From Anaerolineales bacterium (GTDB taxonomy: Bacteria; Chloroflexota; Anaerolineae; Anaerolineales; UBA11579), in assembly GCA_025808555.1 (NCBI GenBank), contig CP075526.1, positions 1,592,712 to 1,656,711 of the forward strand: 64,000 nt of DNA, read 5' to 3'. How positions within the stretch are numbered: position 1 is the first letter of the stretch; the number at the start of each line of letters is the position of its first letter. Below the pieces are notes generated by a model. It was not told where the DNA came from and searched no databases. It saw only the letters and a list, made by a program, of their open reading frames with translations. Shown here in pieces: positions 9,007 through 16,759 of the stretch. The position numbers were made by a program, and so were the translations under genes.

Positions 9007-9414
9007 ATGCTCCCCAATCGCTCCATGCCGAATAGCCTTGTCATTCCCACGCTGGCCTATCCAGACGTGCCCACCGCCGCCGATTGGCTGTGCGCCGCCT
9101 TCGGCTTCACCCCGCGCCTGCGCATCGGCGGCCACCGCATCCAGCTCAACGTAGGTGACGGAGGCTGCATCGTTGTCACTCGCGGCGAGCCGGGCGGCGC
9201 AGACCACAGCGTCATGGTGCGCGTGGCCGATGTCAACGCCCACCACGCCCAGGCCAAGGCCGCCGGCGCCAAAATTCTGGCCAGTCCGCAGGATTTTCCT
9301 TACGGCGAGCGCCAATACAGCGTCTCCGACCCCGCCGGCCACGTGTGGACCTTCTCCCAGACCCTGCGCGACTCCGACCCCGCTGAATGGGGTGGCATCC
9401 TGGCCGAGAACTGA
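9007..9414 (+). CDS. VOC (glyoxalase/bleomycin-resistance fold) protein
   Basis: A small beta-alpha-beta-beta-beta protein of 135 residues when started at ATG 9007. A TATACT -10 box at 8995-9000 sits 6 nt ahead, suggesting a leaderless message; upstream codons to 8929 are open but overlap the secA start region. The domain shows the PhnB-like second-half phrase SVSDPAGHVWTF near the end, with the usual His-Trp pair. Substrate and metal use are not predictable. It is divergent from secA. Confidence 0.75.
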   Translation: MLPNRSMPNSLVIPTLAYPDVPTAADWLCAAFGFTPRLRIGGHRIQLNVGDGGCIVVTRGEPGGADHSVMVRVADVNAHHAQAKAAGAKILASPQDFPYGERQYSVSDPAGHVWTFSQTLRDSDPAEWGGILAEN

Positions 9415-9503
9415 ACCTGCCACATCATCCCAATCTTAAAATCCAGCAACTTTAAGCTTGCTGGCTGGTATCACTGTCCTCAGAATGCTAGAATCACCCA
9501 GTT

Positions 9504-9546
9504 GATTGTTGTTCGAATCATCAATCAAAATCATCAGTCAACAATC
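9504..9546. promoter_or_regulatory. dnaE: Inverted repeat in the dnaE upstream region
   Basis: GATTGTTG (9504-9511) and CAACAATC (9539-9546) form perfect 8-bp arms 10 nt upstream of the dnaE start, around repeated ATCATCAATCA-like words. A TAGAAT hexamer at 9489-9494 could be a -10 box. No SD precedes the ATG at 9557. A regulatory role for the repeat is an inference. Confidence 0.4.
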
Positions 9547-9556
9547 AAAAATCCCA

Positions 9557-12500
9557 ATGTCCTCTTCCTTCGTCCACCTCCACGTCCACACTGAGTATTC
9601 CCTGCTGGACGGGTTCAGCAAGATTCCCAAACTGGTGGATCGAGCCAAAGAGCTGGAGATGCCCGCCCTGGCCATCACCGACCACGGCGCGCTCTACGGC
9701 GTAATTGACTTCTTCAACACCGCCCGTGAGCGAGACATCAAGCCCCTCATCGGCATCGAGACCTACCTCGCCTCGCGCACCATGCAGCATCGTGACCCTG
9801 AGGAAGACAAAAAGTCCTTCCACATGCTGCTGCTGGCCGAAAACGCCACCGGCTACCAAAACCTGCTCAAGATCGCCTCGGCTTCTCAGCTGGATGGCTT
9901 CTATTATTTTCCCCGCATTGACCGCGAGTTCCTCGCCGCCCATTCCGAAGGGCTCATCGCTACCTCCGGCTGTCTCTCCGCTGAGGTCCCCCGCGCCATC
10001 CAGAACGAGCAGCTAGCCGAGGCGCGCAAGAAGCTCGATTGGTACTACGAAGTCTTCGGGCCAGATCGTTTCTTCCTTGAAATGCAGCATCACGATATCC
10101 CCGAGTTGCAGCGTGTCAACCGCACCCTGATGGAGCTCGGCTCGCGTTACCAAAGCCGCTTCGTCGCCACCAACGATGTGCACTACGTCAACCAGAGCGA
10201 CGCCCGCCTGCAGGATGTGCTGCTCTGCGTGCAGACCGGCGCACTGCTCAATGATTCGCGCCGCATGAAGATGACCGGCGACTCGTACTACCTGCGCACC
10301 CCGCAGGAAATGGCCGAGCTTTTCTCCGAAGTTCCCGATGCGCTCAGCAATACCCTGCTCATTGCTGAGCGCTGCAACGTAGACCTCAGCACCCAGGGCT
10401 ACCGCCTACCCGAATTCGATGTGCCCACCGGCCACACGCCCGCCACCTACCTGCGCGAACTTTGCGAGGCTGGCCTGCCGCGTCTCTACCCGGGCCGCGA
10501 GCAGGACACTGATGTCCGCACCCGCCTCGACCATGAAATTAACACCATCAATCAGATGGGATTTGCTGCCTATTTCCTCATCGTGTGGGACCTGTGCAAG
10601 TTCGCCGCCGAACAGGGCATTTGGTACAACGCCCGCGGTTCGGCGGCCGGCTCCATCGTTGCCTATTTGCTGGGCATCACCCTCGTAGACCCGTTGGCCC
10701 ATGGCCTCATCTTTGAGCGCTTCCTAAATGTAGACCGCGTCAGCATGCCCGATATTGACCTGGACTTCCAGGACGATAAGCGTTCGCGCATGCTGGAATA
10801 CGCCGCCCGCCGCTACGGCGATGACCGCGTGGCCGCCATCATCACTTTCAACAAGCTCAAAGCCCGCGCCGCTGTGCGCGATGTGGGCCGCGTGATGAAT
10901 GTGCCCCTCAGCGATGTCGACCGCGTCGCCAAGATGATCCCCAACATCCCCGGCAAACCCGTGACCATCACCGAGGCGCTCGAAGAGATCCGTGACCTCA
11001 AGACGGAGTACAACAGCAACCCCCAGTCAAAAGAGTTGCTGAATACTGCCATTCAGATGGAAGGCGTGATCCGTGGCGCGGGCACTCACGCCGCCGGCGT
11101 GGTGATCGCTGACAAGCCCATCATCGAATACGTGCCGCTGCATCGGCCAACCGGCAACGCCACCGAAGACACGCCCATTAAAAAACTGACCCAGTTCGAG
11201 ATGGCGACGCTGGAGTCGCTCGGCCTGCTCAAGGTCGATTTCCTCGGCCTCGCCACCCTAACCATCATGCAGCGCGCCTGCGTCCTCATCAAAGAGCGCC
11301 GCGGGGTAGACCTCAATCTCTACAACATCCCGCTGGATGACCCTGAGACCTTCGAGCTGCTCGGCCGGGGCGAGACCGCCGGCGTCTTCCAGTTTGAAGG
11401 TTCGGGCATGCGCCGCTGGATGGTGGCGATGAAACCCAAAGGGCTCGACAATGCGGTGGCCATGGTGGCCCTCTTCCGCCCCGGGCCAATGGATTTCATC
11501 CCCACCTACATTGCCCGCATGCACGGCAAAGAGCAGGTCAAGTACGCTCATCCCAAACTTGAGAGCATCTTCGCTGAGACCTACGGCATCCCGGTCTACC
11601 AGGAACAATTGATGTTCGCCGTCATGGAGGTGGCCGGTTACACGCCCTCCGAGGCGGACGACCTGCGCAAGGCCATCGCCAAAAAGATCGAATCCAAGCT
11701 GCACAAGCACCGCAAGAAATTTATTGAAGGTGCAGTCAAGCAGGGCATTGCCGAAAAAACCGCCGAGGGTATTTTTGCCGATTGGGAAAACTTTGCCCGC
11801 TACGGTTTCAACAAAGCCCACGCTGCAGACTATGGCCTCATCGCCGTTCAAACCGCCTACCTCAAGACCCACTTTGCTGTTGAGTACATGACAGCCTTGC
11901 TATCCGTCTCCCAAGGCGACACCGACAAAGTGGCTGCCTACATCACTGATTGCCAGCGCATGAACATTGACGTCCTGCCGCCTGACTTGAATTCCAGTGT
12001 GTGGGATTTCGCTGTCGAGGACCGCGAAGACACTGCCGGCGCCATTCGTTTCGGCCTCGGCGCCGTCAAGAACGTTGGCCGCGGCGCCATCGAAGCCATC
12101 ATCGTCGGGCGCGGCGCCCAGCCCTTCCAAAACCTGGGCGACCTTGCCCACCGCGTAGATCTGCGCCATGTCGGCAAACGCCCGCTGGAGAGCCTGGTGA
12201 AGGCAGGCGCCCTGGATGCCTTTGGTGATCGCCACTCGCTGCTCGATGCGGTTGACCAGATCGTGGCCACCAGCGCGGCTCACTTTGCGGCCAAGGAGGC
12301 TGGCCAGCTCAGCATGTTTGCCGCTGGCAGCGGCATGGAGCAGCCCATCACCCTGGCGTCCGCCAACCACGCCGATACTGAATTTGCTCGCCGTGAGCGC
12401 CTCAATTGGGAGCGTGAGGTCATCGGCCTCTACGTATCAGACCATCCGCTCAGCCACATGATGAGCACCATTGCCGAAGTGGTCACCCACAAATCCACCG

Positions 12501-13585
12501 AACTCGGCGAAGCCCAGCATGAGGAACGCGTCCGCGTCGCCGGCCAGGTCAAAACTTTCCGCAGCTTCCAGACCAAGCGCGGCAAAGACATGGCCTTCGT
12601 CACGCTGGATGATGGTTTCGGCCTCATCGAGCTGGTGCTCTTCCCGGAAACCTGGAAGCGTTTCGCCGGCCTGGTGCAGTTGGATAATCTCGTACTGGTG
12701 GAAGGCAAGATCGATGCTGAGAACGCTGAGCCCAAAGTGCTCGCCGATAAGCTCGATACCAACTTCAACATCGTCGAGCCGCTCCGCGCCTCCGCACCTG
12801 CTGCCGGTGCGCAGCCCGCAAACTTGGTCCCGGTCCGCCAGCCCGCCGCCGCTGAACCAGACGGGCTACCTATGCCCGCCATCGCCGAGCCGCCCGCAAC
12901 CGGGCCGCAACCTGCCTACGCATCCTCAGACGAGCCTGATTTTGATCCCAGCCCCGCCGATATGCCCGCTGAGCCTGAAACCTTTGCCGGCGACTGGTGG
13001 GATGTGCAGGCTCAGGACCATTCGCCCATGGTCAAAGTTCCTGTCGAAGCCGCCGATGAGCACACCATTGAAATGGACCTCAGCGAGCCTGCCTACACCG
13101 CCGAGGTTGAACCCGAGCCTCCACTGGACATTGCCCCGGATACCACAGCCGTTAGTGTCGCCGCCACCGAACTTGGCGCCAGCGTCAGTCCAGTGTCTGC
13201 TGCGCCCCCGCAGCCTGCGGCCACCAAGCCCGCTCCCGCCCCAGTGCCCCCGTTGGCTCCGCCCGCACAGGCAAAACCTACCCCGCAGGCGCAGCCCGCC
13301 GCGCCAGCCAAGCCTGGCCAGGAGCGCCGGCCGCGCATCGCTACCATATACCTGCGTAGCCTGGGCGACAAAATGCGCGACATCTTGCACATCCGCCGCG
13401 TCCATGGCGCCATCATCAGCTATCCCGGTAACGACCGCTTCAATTTCTATGTCTTCGAGGGGCGCAGCAGCTACCTCATCGAATTCCCCAACGAAACCAC
13501 CGACCTCAACGATGAGTTGGTTGCCCGACTGGAAAGTCTGCTCGGCCCCAACAACGTCCGCGTCGAAGACTTGAAAATACACTAG
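9557..13585 (+). CDS. dnaE: DNA polymerase III alpha subunit with C-terminal extension
   Basis: The replicative polymerase. The start is ATG 9557 (MSSSFVHLHVHTEYSLLDG), the classical DnaE opening; the 17 codons upstream are a chance extension. The order is PHP domain (HLHVHTEYS at about 7-15), then the palm with catalytic aspartates in PDIDLDF at about 398-404. The fingers and beta-binding region follow, with an OB-fold at about 990-1055 (RVAGQVKTF...). From about 1075 to 1252 there is a Pro/Ala/Glu-rich linker, then a roughly 90-residue folded C-terminal domain starting at RPRIATIYLRS. The total of 1342 residues compares with about 1160 for E. coli DnaE. The PHP histidines near the N-terminus look retained, so proofreading capacity is possible but not shown. 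Confidence 0.96.
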   Translation: MSSSFVHLHVHTEYSLLDGFSKIPKLVDRAKELEMPALAITDHGALYGVIDFFNTARERDIKPLIGIETYLASRTMQHRDPEEDKKSFHMLLLAENATGYQNLLKIASASQLDGFYYFPRIDREFLAAHSEGLIATSGCLSAEVPRAIQNEQLAEARKKLDWYYEVFGPDRFFLEMQHHDIPELQRVNRTLMELGSRYQSRFVATNDVHYVNQSDARLQDVLLCVQTGALLNDSRRMKMTGDSYYLRTPQEMAELFSEVPDALSNTLLIAERCNVDLSTQGYRLPEFDVPTGHTPATYLRELCEAGLPRLYPGREQDTDVRTRLDHEINTINQMGFAAYFLIVWDLCKFAAEQGIWYNARGSAAGSIVAYLLGITLVDPLAHGLIFERFLNVDRVSMPDIDLDFQDDKRSRMLEYAARRYGDDRVAAIITFNKLKARAAVRDVGRVMNVPLSDVDRVAKMIPNIPGKPVTITEALEEIRDLKTEYNSNPQSKELLNTAIQMEGVIRGAGTHAAGVVIADKPIIEYVPLHRPTGNATEDTPIKKLTQFEMATLESLGLLKVDFLGLATLTIMQRACVLIKERRGVDLNLYNIPLDDPETFELLGRGETAGVFQFEGSGMRRWMVAMKPKGLDNAVAMVALFRPGPMDFIPTYIARMHGKEQVKYAHPKLESIFAETYGIPVYQEQLMFAVMEVAGYTPSEADDLRKAIAKKIESKLHKHRKKFIEGAVKQGIAEKTAEGIFADWENFARYGFNKAHAADYGLIAVQTAYLKTHFAVEYMTALLSVSQGDTDKVAAYITDCQRMNIDVLPPDLNSSVWDFAVEDREDTAGAIRFGLGAVKNVGRGAIEAIIVGRGAQPFQNLGDLAHRVDLRHVGKRPLESLVKAGALDAFGDRHSLLDAVDQIVATSAAHFAAKEAGQLSMFAAGSGMEQPITLASANHADTEFARRERLNWEREVIGLYVSDHPLSHMMSTIAEVVTHKSTELGEAQHEERVRVAGQVKTFRSFQTKRGKDMAFVTLDDGFGLIELVLFPETWKRFAGLVQLDNLVLVEGKIDAENAEPKVLADKLDTNFNIVEPLRASAPAAGAQPANLVPVRQPAAAEPDGLPMPAIAEPPATGPQPAYASSDEPDFDPSPADMPAEPETFAGDWWDVQAQDHSPMVKVPVEAADEHTIEMDLSEPAYTAEVEPEPPLDIAPDTTAVSVAATELGASVSPVSAAPPQPAATKPAPAPVPPLAPPAQAKPTPQAQPAAPAKPGQERRPRIATIYLRSLGDKMRDILHIRRVHGAIISYPGNDRFNFYVFEGRSSYLIEFPNETTDLNDELVARLESLLGPNNVRVEDLKIH

Positions 13586-13596
13586 TCCCCAAACTT

Positions 13597-13640
13597 GTCA
13601 TTGCGAGGCGCAGGCAAAGCCTGCGCACGAAGCAATCTCC
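13597..13640. repeat. Palindromic intergenic repeat, GTCATTGCGAGG...GAAGCAATCTCC type
   Basis: The outer conserved ends GTCATTGCGAGG and CGAAGCAATCTCC enclose a perfect 8-bp stem, GCGCAGGC (13608-13615) and GCCTGCGC (13619-13626), with an AAA loop. It lies between dnaE and pfkA, 12 nt after the dnaE stop. The same ends with a different inner stem recur at 14728-14790. Elements with these ends are known as dispersed repeats in several Chloroflexota and other bacterial genomes. Confidence 0.8.
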
Positions 13641-13681
13641 AAGCTCGACCGACTCACTGATAAAATCCAACTGGTGCACCT

Positions 13682-14656
13682 ATGTCTACCATCAAACGTA
13701 TCGCAGTCCTCACCTCTGGCGGCGACGCCCCCGGCATGAACACCTGCATCCGCGCCGTAGCCCGCTGCGCGCTCTTCAACGGCATAGACGTCATCGGTAT
13801 TCGCGACGGCTATGAGGGTATGCTGCGCGGCGATATGGCTCCGCTGGATGCCCGCGAGGTCGGCGGCATCATTCAGCGAGGCGGTACCATCCTCGGTACC
13901 GCCCGCAGCGAAGAGTTTCGCACTGAAGCCGGCCAACTCAAGGCCATGCAGCATCTTGAGCAGCACGGCGTTGATGCCCTCGTCGTCATCGGCGGCGACG
14001 GTTCCATGCGCGGGGCCAGGGCCCTGGCGGCCCGCGGGCTGCCGGTGGTTGGCGTCCCTGGCAGCATTGATAACGATCTGTGGGGCACCAACATGTCCAT
14101 CGGCGTGGATACCGCCCTCAACACCATCTGCGATGCTATAGATAAACTGCGCGACACCGCATCATCGCACCGCCGCGCCTTCCTCATCGAAACCATGGGC
14201 CGCAACTGCGGTTACCTTGCCGTCATGGCCGGGGTGATTGGCGGCGCTGAAGTCGTACTCATCCCCGAAGCGCCTGTCACGATCGAAGAAGTGGCTGCCA
14301 AAGTTGAGGATGCCTACAAGCGTGGCAAGACCCACTCCATCGTGATCGTCTCCGAAGGCGCCAACATCCTCACCACCGAGCTCGCCAGCGCGCTCGACAA
14401 GATGGATGTTGGCTTTAGCACCCGTATCACCATCCTCGGCCATATCCAGCGTGGCGGGCGGCCCAGCGCCTTCGACCGCCTGCTCGCCAGCCGCATGGGC
14501 GTCAAAGCCGTCGACGCCCTGCTCGCCGGCCAGACCGACGTCATGATGGGTCTGCGCGGCCGCGAAGTCGAGCCTGTCCCCCTGGCAGACGTCACCACCA
14601 AACAGCGCGAAGCCAACCTCGACTACTACGAGATGGCCAAGATGCTTGCCTTCTAA
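13682..14656 (+). CDS. pfkA: ATP-dependent 6-phosphofructokinase
   Basis: A 324-residue PfkA of normal bacterial length that phosphorylates fructose 6-phosphate in glycolysis. It has the N-terminal TSGGDAPGMN and the nucleotide loop IGGDGS at about 101-106; Gly rather than Asp after GGD predicts ATP rather than pyrophosphate use. PGSIDND at about 122-128 carries the catalytic Asp, and it also has ETMGRNCGYLA and GHIQRGGRPSAFDR. The ATG at 13682 follows a TAAAAT hexamer at 13661-13666. The stop codon is inside a 19-bp perfect hairpin (14650-14690). Confidence 0.95.
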   Translation: MSTIKRIAVLTSGGDAPGMNTCIRAVARCALFNGIDVIGIRDGYEGMLRGDMAPLDAREVGGIIQRGGTILGTARSEEFRTEAGQLKAMQHLEQHGVDALVVIGGDGSMRGARALAARGLPVVGVPGSIDNDLWGTNMSIGVDTALNTICDAIDKLRDTASSHRRAFLIETMGRNCGYLAVMAGVIGGAEVVLIPEAPVTIEEVAAKVEDAYKRGKTHSIVIVSEGANILTTELASALDKMDVGFSTRITILGHIQRGGRPSAFDRLLASRMGVKAVDALLAGQTDVMMGLRGREVEPVPLADVTTKQREANLDYYEMAKMLAF

Positions 14657-14690
14657 CCAGGCTTGCGCAAAGCGCAAGCCTGGTTAGAAG
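14650..14690. terminator. 19-bp perfect hairpin overlapping the pfkA stop codon
   Basis: Arms 14650-14668 and 14672-14690 are perfectly complementary with an AAA loop, and the pfkA TAA (14654-14656) is inside the left arm. There is no T-tract, so this is not a canonical intrinsic terminator. It could stabilise or process the pfkA 3' end. The AAA loop also occurs in the repeat at 13597-13640. Confidence 0.6.
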
Positions 14691-14727
14691 GCGGGAGTGC
14701 GCAAAAGCAGCGAACCCCACGCTGGCT

Positions 14728-14790
14728 GTCATTGCGAGGAGTGCCAAGAAATCGCATGTTCATGCGATTTCTTGGCTGACGAAGCAATCC
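14728..14790. repeat. Second GTCATTGCGAGG...GAAGCAATC palindromic repeat
   Basis: The same ends as the 13597 element enclose a longer perfect 16-bp stem: GCCAAGAAATCGCATG (14743-14758) pairs with 14761-14776, with a TT loop. Flank plus stem form a near-complete hairpin of 63 nt. It lies between pfkA and the next gene in otherwise featureless sequence. Confidence 0.8.
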
Positions 14791-14900
14791 CCAAGTCGCT
14801 TAAAAGACCTTCGCAACTCAATCCCAACCAGCACCACTTCTTGTAATCTCTTCTACCCTGCGTTACCATTCGCACACTTTAGTGGAAGGAAACGTACGCA

Positions 14901-15524
14901 ATGTCCAATCAACAGATCAATCTCGGCCCGCTGTTCTCGCAGGTGGCCAAAGCCCTTGCCCAGCAGCAAACCCAGCTCAACAAAGCTGACACCCAAAACC
15001 ACGACCATGGCGACAACATGGTCCAGGCCTTTAAGCTTATTAGCCAGGCCATCCAGCAGAAGCAGGGCAGCCCGCAGGCCACCCAGCTTGACTACGCCGC
15101 CCAGCTGCTCTCGCAGCAGAACAGCGGCTCCGCCCAGCTGTACGCCAAGGGCCTGCAGCAGGCCGCCAGCCAGTTCAAAGGCAGCGAGATCAACGCTGGC
15201 AACATCCTTCAGCTCATCCAGTTGCTCATGGGCGGCGGCCAGAAGCCCGCGGCCCAACCGGCTCCTAGTAGTCCATTAGGCTCCATCCTGACCCAGCTCG
15301 CCGGCGGCCAGCAATCCTCCGACACTGACGAGATCACCGCCGCCGACCTGCTCAACGCCGGCATCGCTTACATGAACGCCAAGAACTCAGGCGCCAGCAC
15401 CGGCGAGGCCCTCATCAAGGCCCTCGTCGCCGACAGCGCCATGGCCCCCACACCCCACCGCGCCCAATCTAGCGAGCTGGTCCTCAAAACCCTGCTGGAT
15501 GTCGTCGGCGATCTCAGCAAGTAG
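14901..15524 (+). CDS. Conserved-looking protein of unknown function, weak DhaL/DAK2 resemblance
   Basis: A 207-residue Gln/Ala/Leu-rich, helical protein with no signal peptide or membrane segment. The phrase NHDHGDNM at about 35-42 and the later SGSAQLYAKGLQQA at about 74-87 faintly recall the D-x-D-x-G-x-N-M loop and following helix of DhaL/DAK2 domains, but the match is partial and could be chance. A GGAAGGAAA sequence at 14883-14891 serves as SD for ATG 14901. No function is assigned. Confidence 0.7.
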   Translation: MSNQQINLGPLFSQVAKALAQQQTQLNKADTQNHDHGDNMVQAFKLISQAIQQKQGSPQATQLDYAAQLLSQQNSGSAQLYAKGLQQAASQFKGSEINAGNILQLIQLLMGGGQKPAAQPAPSSPLGSILTQLAGGQQSSDTDEITAADLLNAGIAYMNAKNSGASTGEALIKALVADSAMAPTPHRAQSSELVLKTLLDVVGDLSK

Positions 15525-15536
15525 TTGCCAGTTTCC

Positions 15537-15588
15537 AGTACCCAACCAAAAGCGCAGCGGGGAACCGCTGCGCCTTTGGTTGGGTACT
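15537..15588. terminator. Long near-perfect hairpin after the 14901 gene
   Basis: AGTACCCAACCAAA and GCGCAGCGG on the left pair with CCGCTGCGC and TTTGGTTGGGTACT on the right, with single A and C bulges and a GGAA loop, giving more than 20 bp. It ends 17 nt before the -10 box of the toxin-antitoxin operon. There is no clear T-run, so it may isolate the operon from upstream transcription or be another palindromic repeat. Confidence 0.55.
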
Positions 15589-15605
15589 AATCTGAGTACC
15601 TCTGA

Positions 15606-15629
15606 TATAATGTCTATATATATAGACAT
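15606..15629 (+). promoter_or_regulatory. Toxin-antitoxin promoter with perfect 20-bp operator
   Basis: A consensus TATAAT (15606-15611) runs into the perfect palindrome ATGTCTATATATATAGACAT (15610-15629), which covers the expected transcription start. A GGAGG SD follows at 15634-15638 before ATG 15642. Palindromes in this position are the usual binding sites for antitoxin/toxin autorepression complexes; binding here is inferred. Confidence 0.8.
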
Positions 15630-15641
15630 TTTTGGAGGACA

Positions 15642-15896
15642 ATGAAAACAATCTCCATTGCCGAGGCGCACAACCGCCTTTCTGCGTTGCTGAAGAAGAT
15701 ACGCAAGGGTGCCATCACTCTTACCAGCCACGGCAAGCCTGTGGGCGTGCTGCTAGCGCCCGAGGAATACGAGCGCCTGCGCCAATTCGAGGCCTACGGC
15801 CAAGTGGAGCGACTCTCACACTCCCTACGCGAAAGTGGCTTGACTGCCAGCGAGCTATACGAGGCATCGCGTGACGAATTAGAAGACCGCTCGTGA
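15642..15896 (+). CDS. Phd/YefM-family antitoxin
   Basis: An 84-residue protein with the Phd N-terminal DNA-binding fold: SIAEAHNRLSALLKKI, then GAITLTSHGKPVGVLLAPEEYERL, the family's strand-strand-helix pattern. The C-terminal third is helical and acidic, as expected for the toxin-wrapping segment. SD TTGGAGG is 4-5 nt upstream. It overlaps the toxin gene by 4 nt and probably represses the operon through the 15610-15629 palindrome. Confidence 0.88.
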   Translation: MKTISIAEAHNRLSALLKKIRKGAITLTSHGKPVGVLLAPEEYERLRQFEAYGQVERLSHSLRESGLTASELYEASRDELEDRS

Positions 15897-16300
15897 TCAT
15901 CGACGCTTCCGCGCTCCTGTGCGCCTTCTTCCCCGACGAGGCGCAGGGAGCCGTCCAAGGCCTCTTGCGCGAGCACGCTGCCGGCCGCCGACGCCTGCAG
16001 GCTCCCATGCTGCTGATTTATGAGATGAACAATGCGGTCTGGCAGGCCGAACGCCGCGGCCGTATCAGCAACTTGCAGGCCGCCGAAATCTTGCAGGCTG
16101 TCGATGGGTTGGGCATTGAGCTGCACGCGCCGGAGTGGGGCGACAGTCTGGAACTCGCCCGCCATGTAGGTTGCAGCGTCTACGATGCAACCTATCTGGC
16201 GTTAGGCTACAAACTTAACCAAGATATGTTGACGGCAGACAAGCGGCTCTTCAACAAGTTGGCGGGCAAACTGCCCTGGGTGAGCTTGTTGAAAGGGTAG
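15893..16300 (+). CDS. vapC: PIN-domain ribonuclease toxin (VapC-type)
   Basis: A 135-residue PIN domain. The acidic metal-binding set is complete: Asp4 in IIDAS, Glu in LIYEMNNAVW at about 44, Asp in YDATYLALG at about 99, and Asp in LTADKRLF at about 117. It should cleave RNA (tRNA or rRNA) when freed from its antitoxin. The start is GTG 15893, overlapping the antitoxin stop (GTGA), so translation is coupled. The pairing of a PIN toxin with a Phd antitoxin is common. Confidence 0.9.
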   Translation: MIIDASALLCAFFPDEAQGAVQGLLREHAAGRRRLQAPMLLIYEMNNAVWQAERRGRISNLQAAEILQAVDGLGIELHAPEWGDSLELARHVGCSVYDATYLALGYKLNQDMLTADKRLFNKLAGKLPWVSLLKG

Positions 16301-16759
16301 TTGGCGGGGCTGCTCTCAGCGACTTCACCTGCCGAATCAAGGCGCATCTGAGCCAGTGTTATTAGATAAGTGAGCAAAACATTGACACCTGCCACCAAAA
16401 TCCCTGCTTGCCACCCAAATCGATTAAGGTCCTGTACATCTAAGGCTTAGCTGGAAATCATGTCAAGTTGTAGTGACCCGCTCACCCCGCACTACAACTA
16501 CAGCTTGATAGCCGGAGAGTAGGGGGAAAGTGTCAAGTATTAACCAATTCGTCGGGAAGTTAAAAGTGCAAACTTTACGGGTAAAAGTTTGCACTCAGGT
16601 TAAAACTTTTAGCCCGTCTCTACTTTCGTTGCCCGGCGCCAGCCGCATTGGCGGGTCTCAGGCATGCTTAGTTGTACTACCGCGCGGAGTTTCGTCACCC
16701 GACCTTAGCCGAGTGGCAAACGCCGACGTTTGCAAACTCCAGAGCGTACCTCCGGCACG
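16301..16759. other. Gene-free structured intergenic region (459 nt)
   Basis: It lies between convergent vapC and the mutase gene. It holds an inverted repeat AGTTGTAGTG (16466-16475) and CACTACAACT (16490-16499). It also holds alternative hairpins sharing one arm: GTGCAAACTTT (16566-16576) with AAAGTTTGCAC (16584-16594), or the shared AAAAGTTT with AAACTTTT (16604-16611). A degenerate copy of the ACTCGGC/GCCGAGT repeat is at about 16690-16724 (TTAGCCGAGTGGCAAAC), and CAAACG/CGTTTG follows near 16717-16732. No credible ORF is seen. Confidence 0.5.
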
